Positions 10,401 through 18,525 are shown, counted from the stretch's first letter. The stretch: DNA of 64,000 nucleotides from Phenylobacterium aquaticum (GCF_022695515.1 NZ_JALDPT010000004.1:62001-126000), one strand, 5' to 3'. Program-made: numbers and translations. Notes: generated by a model not told the origin, from the letters alone.

Positions 10401-10828
10401 TCTATACGGACGGCCGCTTCGACCGCGCCCGCGACCAGACCTTCAAGGGCGGCAAGGCCAAGGTCTGGCTGGCCCCGCCGATCCTCGCCCCCAAGGACGC
10501 GCAAGGTCGCCCGAAGAAGATCGCCTTCGGCGGCTGGATGCTCGACTACGGCTTCCCGGTGCTCGCCCGGCTGAAGGGCCTGCGCGGCACGGCCCTCGAC
10601 CTGTTCGGTCACAGCGAGGAGCGGCGCATGGAGCGCCAGCTGATCGCCGACTACGAGGCCGACCTGGATCGTCTGCTCAAGGACCACACCCCCGAGCGCG
10701 GCGCGCTGGCCGTCCAGATCGCCCAGGTCCCGCAATCCATCCGCGGCTTCGGCCACGTGAAGGACGCCTCGGTCGTGGCGGCCAAGGCGGAGAAGGCCAA
10801 GCTCTGGGCCAAGTGGGCGGAAGCCTGA
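7424..10828 (+). CDS. Indolepyruvate ferredoxin oxidoreductase, fused alpha/beta type
   Basis: 1134 residues in one chain. The enzyme oxidatively decarboxylates indolepyruvate and other aryl pyruvates to acyl-CoA with ferredoxin as electron acceptor, using thiamine pyrophosphate and iron-sulfur clusters. The N-terminal pyrimidine-binding region begins 'GVQALLRVLMDQR'. The TPP-binding half includes 'FFCSGCPHNTSTRLPEG' near residue 430 and 'NLGDGTYNHSGSLA'. A cysteine-rich region near 625-690 ('CEGCGDCSKKSNC' and 'SCNQDYSCLDGFC') fits 4Fe-4S ligation. The gamma domain follows ('FTGIGGTGVTTTASILAMA'). The start has AAGGAAGG eight bases upstream. It is the likely target of the divergent Lrp regulator. 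Confidence 0.94.
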   Translation: MRHIEVTLDDKFLLKEGRVFITGVQALLRVLMDQRRLDERAGLNTAGFVSGYRGSPLGGLDQQANRAAKHLKAAEVVFKEGLNEDLAATAVWGSQQANLFPGAKFDGVFGMWYGKAPGVDRTGDAFKHANFAGTHPRGGVLAVAGDDHTCKSSTLPSQSEYAFQDFEMPVLSPADVQEVLDYGLMGYAMSRFSGLWVGLIALADTMDSGVTIDIGLDRHQIVTPANFAMPAGGLGIRLKDQPLDKERRLRTLKIPAALAFARANRIDRVVLPAARPRLGIVCQGQAYKDVIEAFAAMRITLEEAASLGVSIYKVGMPWPLEPQGLKAFAAGLETLMVIEHKRPLIETQARAALYDLPAHARPRIIGKTDEVGHPLLSELGSLSVAEVALAIADRLPPGPHMDRVYDYLSRVSAASMAAVTLGAEQQRKPFFCSGCPHNTSTRLPEGSRALAGIGCHYMASFSDPQTDLNSHMGGEGLTWVGAAPFTTESHVFANLGDGTYNHSGSLAVRASIAAGSHITYKLLFNDAVAMTGGQAAESGFTPAQITRQLAAEGVAKTVIVADDTSRYDGVTDLAPGVEVKPRSELMAVQRMLRETPGTTVLLYDQVCATEKRRRRKRGKLEQAEKRVFINPLVCEGCGDCSKKSNCVSVEPLNTEFGRKRRINQSSCNQDYSCLDGFCPSFVTLEGATNAQAKAMPALTAESTPLPEFETLEGVRNIVFTGIGGTGVTTTASILAMAAHVDGRAASVVDMTGLAQKGGAVFSHVRIGETEETVVGGRVPAASAHVLIACDILSAAGADALALYAKDRTAACGNEDFAPTADFVTDRDVRFDSASMSRRIAAATKAYDQCPAHHLAETEMGDAIYANMIMLGFAWQKGLIPISSRALYRAIRLNGVAAEANLQAFELGRQVAHDPSKRGPAEADAPTPETMGLDALIAHRIGELTAYQNAAYAERYRHRVEQVALKGSEALTRAVAVNLYKLMAYKDEYEVARLYTDGRFDRARDQTFKGGKAKVWLAPPILAPKDAQGRPKKIAFGGWMLDYGFPVLARLKGLRGTALDLFGHSEERRMERQLIADYEADLDRLLKDHTPERGALAVQIAQVPQSIRGFGHVKDASVVAAKAEKAKLWAKWAEA

Positions 10829-10832
10829 CGCC

Positions 10833-11693
10833 TCAGTAGGTCTGGGTGATCGTCACGGTCCTGGAGAAGTCGCCCGCCCGGGCGTCGACCTCGCGGACCA
10901 GGACATAGATCATTCCTCCGTCGCCCCAGTTCATCTTCAAAGCGGCGTCTGAATCGATTTGCGCGAGAAGCCGCCAGGATCGCGCGGCCTTGGTGATCGC
11001 CGGCGTCGCCGGGCCGTGATCGTAGGGAAGCTTGCGCTTGGCGTACTCACATTCAAGCGGCATGCAGGTTTCCTGAATCTCGGCGGGATAGCCGCAGACC
11101 TGGTGGGACGGACCATCCCCTTTGGCGAGATCCTCGCGGTCAAACGCGTCGGCATCGACCTCGCGAATGTCGCCGCCTAGCCACTCAAGGCTCGGCCGCG
11201 ACATGCGTCTCCTGAAGCCGATATAGCGCTCTGGGTGGCGCCACTTGGCCGGAAGATCGGCTGGTGGAACCGCTGTCTCCAGCGTCTCCAGCGGCTGGTG
11301 CAGCACCAAGACCTGGTCCGCGAGCCCCCATCGATCATCACGGAAAAAATAGAGACCACCGGTCGAGGGCAACCAATCTGGTCCGCCGGCGGCGTGCGCC
11401 GCGGCGAGATCCAGTTGCAATAGGAATCCAAGCCGGCCGTCCGGCCCCTGTGGCCACGGCGAACCTAGCCGCCAGTCAGGGGCTCCGCCAAACTTTGAAA
11501 AGCCCGGGGTTTCAGCTTCGACCAGCATCAAGGCCGGCGCCGTCGCCCGCGTCATGCGGCGACGGAAATTTGCGGTCCGCGCCGCGACCTCTGGCGTCTC
11601 CACCGTGTCCTGCCGCTGGGCTCGGGAGTAGCCAATCAGCGCAATGCCGTAAATCGCGGCCACGACGGCGAGGAACGCTAACCACGCAACCAT
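10833..11693 (-). CDS. DUF1963 (YwqG-like) protein with N-terminal membrane anchor
   Basis: 286 residues. A single transmembrane segment at residues 3-22 ('AWLAFLAVVAAIYGIALIG') is followed by a YwqG-like domain: 'SKFGGAPDW', 'FLLQLDLAAA', 'QVCGYPAEIQ', 'WRLLAQIDSD' and the closing 'MNWGDGGMIYVLV'. DUF1963 proteins have no defined biochemical function; several occur in polymorphic-toxin settings as immunity-like proteins. No toxin is evident nearby. The start follows AGGAGGGGG. It converges on the oxidoreductase gene with four bases between stops. Confidence 0.82.
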   Translation of the reverse strand: MVAWLAFLAVVAAIYGIALIGYSRAQRQDTVETPEVAARTANFRRRMTRATAPALMLVEAETPGFSKFGGAPDWRLGSPWPQGPDGRLGFLLQLDLAAAHAAGGPDWLPSTGGLYFFRDDRWGLADQVLVLHQPLETLETAVPPADLPAKWRHPERYIGFRRRMSRPSLEWLGGDIREVDADAFDREDLAKGDGPSHQVCGYPAEIQETCMPLECEYAKRKLPYDHGPATPAITKAARSWRLLAQIDSDAALKMNWGDGGMIYVLVREVDARAGDFSRTVTITQTY

Positions 11694-11772
11694 TTCGAAC
11701 CCCCTCCTGATTAATCCATGATGTCACTCATCGATCGCTCGGAGAAGAACAAATAGGGAACTTCCGCCGCCC

Positions 11773-12957
11773 CTACCTGACCGCCGCCCGCACCGCCTCC
11801 GCGAACGCCGCCTGGGCGGCCCAGAGCTTGGGGTCGCTGGCGACGGGCCAGGCGGAGTTGATGGCGATGACCAGCTTCTCCTTCGGATAGATGATCACCT
11901 CCTGGCCGAAGATGCCCTCGGCGGCATAGCCGTGGGGGATCAGCCACCAGAAGTAGCCGTAGCCGGTCTCCACGCCGCTGCCGGCCGGGAATTTCACGTG
12001 CTCGGCCGTGGCGTCGGCCATCCAGCCGTCGGGCACGACCTGGACGCCGCCGGCCTTGCCGCCCTCCAGGGTGAATTGGCCGAGGCGCGCATAGTCGCGC
12101 AGGGTCATCGACATGCAGCAGCCGCCGCGCTCGTGGCCGGCGATGTCGTCCATCCAGATCGCGTCCTGCTCCATGCCGAAGGGGGCCCAGATCTTCTCCG
12201 ACAGATAAGTCGAGAGCGGCTTGCCGACGGCGTTGGAGACCAGGATGCCGACCAGGTCGGTCTCGCCGGTCTTGTAGACGAACTTGGCGCCGGGCGCGGA
12301 CTCGCGCGGCAGCTTGCGCATGTAGCTGACCACCGGATTGACCCCGGCCTCGTCGGTCGAGAAGCCCACCTTGGCGACATCGGAATTGGGGTCCGTATAG
12401 TCCTCGTTCCACTTCACGCCCGAGGTCATGGTGATCAGGTGGCGGACCGAGACCCCTTCATAGGCGCTGCCCTTGAGCTGCGGGATATAGGCGGTCACCG
12501 GATCGTCCAGGCTCTTGATGTAACCGTCCTTCACCGCCGCCCCGACCAGGGTGGCGGTCACCGACTTGGCGACCGAGAAGGAGGTCCAGCGGTCCTGCGG
12601 CCCCCGATCCAGGCCATAGCGCTCCAGGATGATCTCGCCGTCGTGCAGTACCAGCACGCCGGAGGTGCGCATCTGCGCCATGTAGCCGGCCAAGGTCTGG
12701 GGCTGGCCCTGCCAGGTCCAGGTCGGATCGATGGCGGTCCTGGCGACCGGCAGCGCGCGGACATGGTCGCCCCGCTTCACCACATGGGCGGGGTTCAGCT
12801 TCTCCATGTTGCGATAGCCGTACTTCTGCTGGTCCAGGGTCCAGCTGAGGATCGCGGCGCCGCCCGGCGGCGGGGGTGGGTCGGCGGCCAGGGCCGGCGC
12901 GGTGCAGAAGAGCGCGGCGAGGCCGACCGCCGCGAACCGCAGGGTGAACTTGGACAT
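11773..12957 (-). CDS. Exported serine hydrolase, beta-lactamase/esterase (class C-like) family
   Basis: 394 residues. A signal peptide ends near residue 25 (ALA-ADPPPP), so the protein is periplasmic. The SxxK catalytic motif is 'SVAK' at 128-131 in 'SFSVAKSVTATLVG'. Other family features include 'VRHLITMTSGVKWNE' near 170 and 'YKTGETDLVG' near 228, where Tyr could be the general base. Relatives include 6-aminohexanoate-dimer hydrolase, esterase EstB and penicillin-binding-like proteins, so resistance activity should not be assumed. No AmpR-type regulator is adjacent. Confidence 0.87.
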   Translation of the reverse strand: MSKFTLRFAAVGLAALFCTAPALAADPPPPPGGAAILSWTLDQQKYGYRNMEKLNPAHVVKRGDHVRALPVARTAIDPTWTWQGQPQTLAGYMAQMRTSGVLVLHDGEIILERYGLDRGPQDRWTSFSVAKSVTATLVGAAVKDGYIKSLDDPVTAYIPQLKGSAYEGVSVRHLITMTSGVKWNEDYTDPNSDVAKVGFSTDEAGVNPVVSYMRKLPRESAPGAKFVYKTGETDLVGILVSNAVGKPLSTYLSEKIWAPFGMEQDAIWMDDIAGHERGGCCMSMTLRDYARLGQFTLEGGKAGGVQVVPDGWMADATAEHVKFPAGSGVETGYGYFWWLIPHGYAAEGIFGQEVIIYPKEKLVIAINSAWPVASDPKLWAAQAAFAEAVRAAVR

Positions 12958-13020
12958 GGCGGACCTCCCCGAACGTCGTCTTGTCTTGGGCGTCAGCCTA
13001 GGGGCGGTCCGCGGATTCGT

Positions 13021-14208
13021 CTAACAGGCCTCTTGGATGGGCGGCGGCGTCAGAAGCGCCAGCGGCAGGCGCGCCCCGCCGATATCGGCCGCCGCCAGCT
13101 GCTCGGCCTCGACCCTCGCGTCGCGCAGATCGGCGTGGCGCAGGCGCGTCTCCGCCAGATTGGTCTTTCGGACATTCCCCCCGATCACCAGGTCGCTGAG
13201 GTCCGCGCCCCGCAGGTCGCCCTGGGCCAGATTGGCGCCCGCGAGATTGGCCCCGCGCAGGAAGGCCCGCGCCAGGTCGGCGCCGCGCAGGTCCGCCCGG
13301 CTGAGATCGGCCGCCTGCAGGGTCGCGCCGGCCAGGCGCAGGCCGATCATGATCGCGCCCGCGGCCTTCAGTCCGACCAGCTCGGCCTTGAGCAGCTGGT
13401 CGCCGATCACCCTCAGGTCCTCGCCCTCGACATTGGCCTGGGCGCCCTGCTTGCCGTGGGTCAGGCACCAGACCTGATGGCCCGCCAGCCGCTCCAGCAG
13501 CACGGGCCGCCGCGCCATGGCCTCCGGCGTCGGATCGCGCAGCACCCCCTCGGTCTTGGCGCCCGAGGTCACCGCCTTGCGGAAGTCCGTGCCGGTCAGG
13601 ACGGCGCCCGACAGGTCCGCCCCTTCCAGATTGGCCTCGGCGAAGTTCGAGCCCTCCATCAGGGCGCCCTGGAAATTGGCCGACTTCAGCTTGGCCCCGA
13701 CCAGGGTGGCGGCGCGCATGGTGCAGTCGGAGAAGTCGGCGTTGGGGGCCGAGGTGCGGCCGAGATTGGCGCGATCGAGGGTCGCGCCGCTCAGGTTGGC
13801 GTCCGAGGCGTCCGTGGTGCGCCAGGCCCTCTGGCCGACGGAATCGCTGGCCGAGCGCATGACCTGGCCGGGGCGGAAGTCGGCCTCGGTAAGATCGGCC
13901 TGGGAGAGATTGGCGCCGCGCAGCAGGGCGCCGCGCAGATCGGCGCGCACCAGGCTCGCCTTGGACAGGTCCGCGCCGCTCAGGTCCGCGCCGAACAGAT
14001 TGGCGTGGTCGAGCCGCGCGCCCACCAGGCGACAGCCGATCAGGCTGCAGGCGCTGAGATCGGCCTCGCGCAGATCGCGCCCGGCCAGGTTCAGGCCGTC
14101 CAGCACCGCGAAGCGCAGGATCAGCCGCTGGCCGCCGTTGCGGCGCTGGATGAAGGCCTCGTGCGCGGAGACGGCGCGATCCAGCTCCGGCTGGCTCATA
14201 GGGGTCAT
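13021..14208 (-). CDS. Pentapeptide-repeat protein with two solenoid blocks
   Basis: 395 residues, dominated by A(D/N)LxX repeats. Block 1 runs from about residue 38 to 200 ('ADLSACSLIGCRLVGARLDH', 'ANLFGADLSGADLSKASL'). Block 2 runs from about 270 to 380 ('AGATLQAADLSRADLRGADL'). An approximately 70-residue non-repeat segment with two aromatic residues and 'VWCLTHGKQG' separates them. Such repeats form a right-handed quadrilateral beta helix; some family members mimic DNA and bind gyrase, but most are unassigned. There is no signal peptide. The start has AAGGGACGACC upstream. It is divergent from the flavoprotein gene. Confidence 0.9.
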   Translation of the reverse strand: MTPMSQPELDRAVSAHEAFIQRRNGGQRLILRFAVLDGLNLAGRDLREADLSACSLIGCRLVGARLDHANLFGADLSGADLSKASLVRADLRGALLRGANLSQADLTEADFRPGQVMRSASDSVGQRAWRTTDASDANLSGATLDRANLGRTSAPNADFSDCTMRAATLVGAKLKSANFQGALMEGSNFAEANLEGADLSGAVLTGTDFRKAVTSGAKTEGVLRDPTPEAMARRPVLLERLAGHQVWCLTHGKQGAQANVEGEDLRVIGDQLLKAELVGLKAAGAIMIGLRLAGATLQAADLSRADLRGADLARAFLRGANLAGANLAQGDLRGADLSDLVIGGNVRKTNLAETRLRHADLRDARVEAEQLAAADIGGARLPLALLTPPPIQEAC

Positions 14209-14280
14209 GGTCGTCCCTTGGCGGCCGGGCGGCGACGCCCTCGCGCCCCACCCCTCACATCGCGCCTCACTCTATGGTCA

Positions 14281-14299
14281 AGCTTGGGCTCCCCAAGCT
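14281..14299. promoter_or_regulatory. Perfect inverted repeat in a divergent promoter region
   Basis: AGCTTGGG-ctc-CCCAAGCT is an uninterrupted 8-bp dyad with a 3-base spacer. It lies in the 215-bp gap between the pentapeptide gene and the L-2-hydroxyglutarate oxidase-like gene. It could be an operator or form a transcript hairpin. No cognate regulator is adjacent. Confidence 0.35.
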
Positions 14300-14423
14300 G
14301 GGGACAGCTCAGATTGGGGGATCGGGCGAAAGTGTCGCACCTCGCGCGCCCATGACCCGAATGCAGCCGCCCATGCCAAGATTGCCCGTTCCGCCATCGG
14401 GGAGTTTCGGATAACGACCGGGT

Positions 14424-15536
14424 ATGGCCGAATTCGATTTTGACGCAGTGGTGGTCGGCGCCGGGGCCGTGGGCCTGGCGTGCGGCTACGCCCTGTCCCG
14501 CCGGGGCATGACCGTGGCGGTGCTGGAGGCCGGTCCGATCATCGGCGAGGGCGTCTCGGCCCGCAATTCCGAGGTCGTCCACGGCGGGCTCTACTATCCG
14601 ACCGGCTCCCTGAAGGCGCGGCTCTGCGTCCAGGGACGGCGCCTGCTCTACGCCTTCTGCGACAGCCACAAGGTCACCTATGACCGCTGCGGCAAGCTGG
14701 TGGTGGCCACCAGCGCCGAGGAGGCCGACCGTCTGGGCGCCATCATGGACCAGGCGCTGGCCAATGACGTCGAGGGCATGGTCCATCTGACCAAGGCCCA
14801 GGCGCTGGCGCTGGAGCCCGAGCTGCACTGCGAGGCCGCCCTGCTGTCGCCCGAGAGCGGCGTGTTCGACAGCCACGGCTACATGCTGGCCCTGCAGGGC
14901 GAGATCGAGGCGGCCGGCGGGGCCGTCGTCACCTCGACCCCGTTCGAGGGGGCGAGCCCCATGGCCGGCGGCGGCTTCCAGGTGCGCGCCGGCGGCGACG
15001 AGCCCACCACGCTCACCGCCCGCCTGCTGGTCACCGCGCCCGGCCTGTCGGCGCAAGCCGTGGCGGCGACCATCGAGGGCTTTCCCAAGGACACCATCCC
15101 CCAGGGCTATTTCGGCAAGGGGGTCTATTTCCGCCTGACCGGCAAGGCGCCGTTCTCGCGGCTGATCTATCCGCCGCCGATCCCGGGCGCGCTCGGCACA
15201 CACTATCGCCGCGACTTAGGGGGCCAGGCCGTGTTCGGCCCCGACCTGCACTTCGTCGACGCGCTGGACTACACCGTCGATCCCCGCCTGGCCGGCGAGT
15301 TCTACGCCTATATCCGCAAGTTCTGGCCCGGCCTGCCCGAGGGCGCGCTCAGCCCCGACTATGCCGGCATCCGGCCCAAGCTGCACGGCCCCGGCCAGAA
15401 GCAGCCCGACTTCCGCATCGATGGTCCCCAGGCCCACGGCCTGGAGGGTCTCGTCACCCTGTTCGGCATCGAAAGCCCGGGCCTGACCTCGTCTCTGGCG
15501 ATCGGGGAAGAGGTGGCCGGGCGGCTGGGGCTCTAG
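14424..15536 (+). CDS. FAD-dependent oxidoreductase, L-2-hydroxyglutarate oxidase-like
   Basis: 370 residues. The Rossmann FAD motif opens the protein ('DAVVVGAGAVGLACGYALS'), with the acidic ribose-binding 'VLEAG'. The segment 'RNSEVVHGGLYYPTGSLKAR' at about 49-68 is characteristic of the L-2-hydroxyglutarate dehydrogenase/oxidase branch of the DadA-like family. 'DYAGIRPKLHGPG' and the closing 'GIESPGLTSSLAIGE' are also typical. The likely reaction is oxidation of L-2-hydroxyglutarate to 2-oxoglutarate, a metabolite-repair step; another 2-hydroxy acid or amino acid is possible. Its TAG stop shares the palindrome CTAG (15533-15536) with the stop of the opposing asnB gene. Confidence 0.88.
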   Translation: MAEFDFDAVVVGAGAVGLACGYALSRRGMTVAVLEAGPIIGEGVSARNSEVVHGGLYYPTGSLKARLCVQGRRLLYAFCDSHKVTYDRCGKLVVATSAEEADRLGAIMDQALANDVEGMVHLTKAQALALEPELHCEAALLSPESGVFDSHGYMLALQGEIEAAGGAVVTSTPFEGASPMAGGGFQVRAGGDEPTTLTARLLVTAPGLSAQAVAATIEGFPKDTIPQGYFGKGVYFRLTGKAPFSRLIYPPPIPGALGTHYRRDLGGQAVFGPDLHFVDALDYTVDPRLAGEFYAYIRKFWPGLPEGALSPDYAGIRPKLHGPGQKQPDFRIDGPQAHGLEGLVTLFGIESPGLTSSLAIGEEVAGRLGL

Positions 15537-17323
15537 CCCACCGTCCCCACGCAGGCGGCCAGCGCCTCGGCCGGGCTCGCCCGCTCCAGGTGGATCAGGG
15601 ACCAGACCGCGAAGAACAGCAGCGGCCAGCGCTCCGGCCCGCCGTCGCGGAACGTCGCCTGCACGGCGTCAGGCGAGCGCAAGCCCCGCACCGCTTCAAG
15701 CCCGCTGATCCGCGCCGCGATGTCCCCCGCCCGCGGGCCGATCCAGGCGTCGACCGGCACCGTGAAGCCCTGCTTGCGGGCCCAGGGCTCGGCGGCCGGG
15801 CAGGTCTTTTCCAACCACTTGCGCACCAGCCACTTGCCATAGCGCCCGCGCACCTTGAACCGGTCGGCCAGGGGGAAGGCGAAGGCGGCGACCTCCGGAT
15901 CCAGGAACGGCGTGCGCCCCTCCAGCCCATGGGCCATCAGGCAGCGATCGAGCTTCAGCAACAGGTCATTGGGCAGCCAGGTCTCAATGTCGCCCCACTG
16001 GGCCTGCTGCAGGCGGGTGAGGCCCGCAGGGGCCTTGGCGGCGGCGCGCCAGCGGGCCAGCGCGCCCGGATCGTCGGGCCGCGGCTCGGCGGCGCGTCCC
16101 CCCAGCCAGGCGGGGCGCAGGGCGCGGCGATAGCGGCCATAGCCACCGAACAGCTCGTCGCCCCCTTCGCCGGTCAGCACCACGGTCAGCACCCCCTTGG
16201 CGGCCTCGGCGAGGCGATAGGTCGGCAGGGTCGCATAGTCGGCGGTGGGGTCGTCCAGCGCCCAGGCCACCTGAGGCAGGATCCGCCAGAAGTCCTCCTC
16301 GCCGAACCGGGTCTCCCGCCAGTCGAGGTTCAGGGCCCGGGCCACCCGCTCAGCCTGGCCCCGCTCGTCCTTGGCGCCCGGCGCATCGAAGCCGCAGGTG
16401 AAGGCGGTGACGGGCCGCTCATTCAGCCGCGCCATCAGGGTCGCGATGGCCGCGGAATCGATCCCGCCCGACAGGAACAGCCCATAGGGCACGTCGGAGC
16501 GCTGATGCACCCGCACGCTGTCCTCCAGCACGGCGTCGAGCCGGGCGATGAGTTCATCCTCCCCCGCCTGCGGGGGAGGGGGACCGGCGAAGCCGGTGGA
16601 GGGGGCGAGACCGGGCGCCGTGGAGGAGGCCGCCCCCTCCACCCCGCTGCGCGCGGTCCCCCTCCCCCGCGGCGCGGGGGAGGAGATCGCCGACCGCCGC
16701 CCATGACTCACAAGCCGCCCCTCGACCACCTCGACGATTTCGCCAGGCGCCAGGCGGCGCAGGCCCTGGAAGATCGGGTCCTCGCCCAGGGTGTAGTTGA
16801 AGGCCAGCAGTTCGGCGGCCGCGTCGGAATTCACCGCCGGCTTCAGCAGGCCGGCCTCCAGGAAGGCGCGGGGTTCGGAGGCGAACAACACCGCCCCCTC
16901 ATGCTCCAGCACATAGAGCGGCTTGATCCCGAAGGGGTCGCGCACCAGCCAGGTGCGCCCGTCGGCGCCCACCAGGCACAGGGCGTACATGCCGCGCAGA
17001 CGCTGGAAGGCGGCCGGCCCCTCGCGGTTATAGAGGTGCAGCAGGGGCTCGAAGTCCGAGCCGGTGGCGAGCTGATCCTTCAGCTCGAACTGCGCGGTCA
17101 GCTCGACATAATTATAGATCTCGCCATTGCCGATGACGGTCGATCCGCCGACATGCAGCGGCTGCCAGCCGCCCTCCAGGTCGATGATCGACAGCCGGGC
17201 GTGGGCGAAGGACGACCCCGCATGGTCCTCCACCCGAATTCCGTTCGGGCCGCGATGGGTCAGGGCCTCGATCAGCGGCCGGGCCGAGCCCGCGCCGTGC
17301 AGCACCCCGGCTATGCCGCACAT
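15533..17323 (-). CDS. asnB: Asparagine synthase-type glutamine amidotransferase
   Basis: 596 residues from the ATG at 17323, which places the catalytic Cys at position 2 ('MCGIAGV'). The N-terminal Ntn glutaminase domain runs to about 210 ('THRGPNG', 'SFAHARLSIIDLEGG', 'GNGEIYNYVEL'). The synthetase domain with PP-loop 'FLSGGIDSAAIATLMARL' follows. An unusual 43-residue Pro/Ala/Arg/Gly-rich insert in the linker is encoded by a palindromic repeat (separate entry). The start overlaps the preceding glycosyltransferase stop as TGATG, implying translational coupling. That pairing suggests amidation of a sugar or surface-polysaccharide precursor at least as much as free asparagine synthesis. Confidence 0.9.
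   Translation of the reverse strand: MCGIAGVLHGAGSARPLIEALTHRGPNGIRVEDHAGSSFAHARLSIIDLEGGWQPLHVGGSTVIGNGEIYNYVELTAQFELKDQLATGSDFEPLLHLYNREGPAAFQRLRGMYALCLVGADGRTWLVRDPFGIKPLYVLEHEGAVLFASEPRAFLEAGLLKPAVNSDAAAELLAFNYTLGEDPIFQGLRRLAPGEIVEVVEGRLVSHGRRSAISSPAPRGRGTARSGVEGAASSTAPGLAPSTGFAGPPPPQAGEDELIARLDAVLEDSVRVHQRSDVPYGLFLSGGIDSAAIATLMARLNERPVTAFTCGFDAPGAKDERGQAERVARALNLDWRETRFGEEDFWRILPQVAWALDDPTADYATLPTYRLAEAAKGVLTVVLTGEGGDELFGGYGRYRRALRPAWLGGRAAEPRPDDPGALARWRAAAKAPAGLTRLQQAQWGDIETWLPNDLLLKLDRCLMAHGLEGRTPFLDPEVAAFAFPLADRFKVRGRYGKWLVRKWLEKTCPAAEPWARKQGFTVPVDAWIGPRAGDIAARISGLEAVRGLRSPDAVQATFRDGGPERWPLLFFAVWSLIHLERASPAEALAACVGTVG
16557..16684. repeat. Palindromic repeat element inserted in the asnB coding frame
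   Basis: Two arms of about 50 bases in inverted orientation (16557-16607 and 16631-16684) flank a 23-base centre. Each arm is itself a chain of small palindromes: CTCCCCCGC paired with GCGGGGGAG, then GGGGGACC, then a GGCGAAGCC-type hairpin, then GTGGAGGGGGCG. The composition, with runs of five C or G, differs from asnB. It is translated as a low-complexity Pro/Ala/Arg/Gly segment without stop codons, between the glutaminase and synthetase domains. It resembles the dispersed repeats between genes near 50.1 and 63.0 kb in design but is a different sequence family. Confidence 0.8.
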
Positions 17324-18351
17324 CAGATGGCCTCGTAATCGGCGAACAGCGACCGCCACTGGGTGACCACGGCGGTTTCGGAGAACTCCGCCTCCACCCG
17401 CTCGGCCCCGTTCTGGGAGAGCCGGATGCGCAGCATGGGCTCGTCGAGCAGCCGGTTCACCGCCGCGGCCAGGGCGTCGGCGTCGTCCACCGGCGCCAGC
17501 AGGCCGTCCTCGCCGTCGCGGATCAGGGCGCCCGGCCCCTGGCTGGCGGCGGCCACCACCGGCAGGCCGTGCGCCCAGGCCTGGATCACCACATTGCCCA
17601 GCGGCTCATAGCGCGAGGGGAACACGCAGACATCGGCCGAGCGGTAGAGCGCCGAGGGATCATTCCGCCAGCCCAGGAACCGCACGCGGCGTTCGACGCC
17701 CAGCGCCTGGGCCATGGCCTTGAGCTTGGCCTCCAGCGGCCCGACGCCGGCGATCCACAGATAGGCGTCCGGAATCTGGGCCAGGGCCTGCAGATTGATG
17801 TCATGGGCCTTGGCCTCGTGCAGCCGGCCCATGGCCAGCAGCAGGGGAACGTCGGGCGGGGTGTCCAGGCTCGCCCGGTCGACCGGGGCGGCCTCCGGCG
17901 GGGCGGCGGCGAAATTGGGGATGCAGCGCACACGGCCCGCCGGCCAGCCCTGGGCCACGATCCAGTCGGCGATGTCCTCGGTGTTGGCCACCAGCTCGTC
18001 GAAGCCGCGATAATATTTGAGATTGTAATAGCCGCCGAGCCGCCCGATCCGCGCCCAGGGCCCGCGCGGCGTATGGCGGGCGGCGCGGTTCATCCAGGCC
18101 AGAGCCAGCTTCACATCGTGCTTCAGGGCGAAGCGGCCGACCTTGGGCTTGGTCAGAATGTCCAGCGGACCGCCGAATCGAAAGGTCTCCACCGGCACGC
18201 CGGCGGCCTTCAGGGCGGCCTGCCGATTGGCGTTCGGGCGGATCGCGGCGGCCTGCGGCGTGCCGGCCCGGGCGAGCGCGGCCACGAGGTCGACGAAATA
18301 GGTTTCGGCGCCGCCTTCGCCAGCCGTTCCGAGGAGGTGGAGCACGCTCAT
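17323..18351 (-). CDS. Glycosyltransferase family 4
   Basis: 342 residues from the ATG at 18351; the upstream alternative at 18390 adds a segment unlike the family. The N terminus 'MSVLHLLGTAGEGGAETYFV' is the GT4 donor-loop start. The C-terminal nucleotide-sugar domain has 'LAMGRLHEAK', 'WIAGVGPLE', 'VRFLGWRND' and the E-x7-E-type signature 'SRYEPLGNVVIQAWAHG'. It transfers a hexose from a nucleotide sugar in the cytosol, probably to a lipid-linked or surface glycan. It is translationally coupled to asnB. No polymerase or flippase genes are nearby, so the pathway remains open. Confidence 0.9.
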   Translation of the reverse strand: MSVLHLLGTAGEGGAETYFVDLVAALARAGTPQAAAIRPNANRQAALKAAGVPVETFRFGGPLDILTKPKVGRFALKHDVKLALAWMNRAARHTPRGPWARIGRLGGYYNLKYYRGFDELVANTEDIADWIVAQGWPAGRVRCIPNFAAAPPEAAPVDRASLDTPPDVPLLLAMGRLHEAKAHDINLQALAQIPDAYLWIAGVGPLEAKLKAMAQALGVERRVRFLGWRNDPSALYRSADVCVFPSRYEPLGNVVIQAWAHGLPVVAAASQGPGALIRDGEDGLLAPVDDADALAAAVNRLLDEPMLRIRLSQNGAERVEAEFSETAVVTQWRSLFADYEAI

Positions 18352-18448
18352 GTCGAGCGGCAACCTAGCCGTCCTTTGCGTCGCACCCAAGCCGCTTGAA
18401 GCGACGAAAAGGAATCCCTATAAACCGCCCCTCGCCGAAAGGCCCGGC

Positions 18449-18525
18449 GGCTGGGTAGCTCAGATGGTTAGAGCGGTGGATTCATAACCCACAGGTCGGC
18501 GGTTCGATCCCGCCCCCAGCTACCA
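18449..18525 (+). tRNA. tRNA with CAT anticodon, probably elongator tRNA-Met
   Basis: 77 nt including an encoded CCA. The acceptor stem GGCTGGG pairs with CCCAGCT (G1-U72 wobble). The D arm is TAGCTCAGATGGTTAGAGC, the anticodon loop is TTCATAA with CAT, and the T arm GGCGG-TTCGATC-CCGCC is perfect. The anticodon stem GTGGA/CCCAC ends in an A-C pair beside the loop. The acceptor does not have the initiator-type mismatch at 1-72. A tRNA-Ile2 whose CAT is modified by TilS cannot be excluded by eye. Confidence 0.93.

Noticed and set aside
18449-18525. tRNA as an integration site for a genomic island
   Set aside because: No integrase gene and no duplicate of the tRNA 3' end was seen nearby, so an island boundary cannot be claimed.
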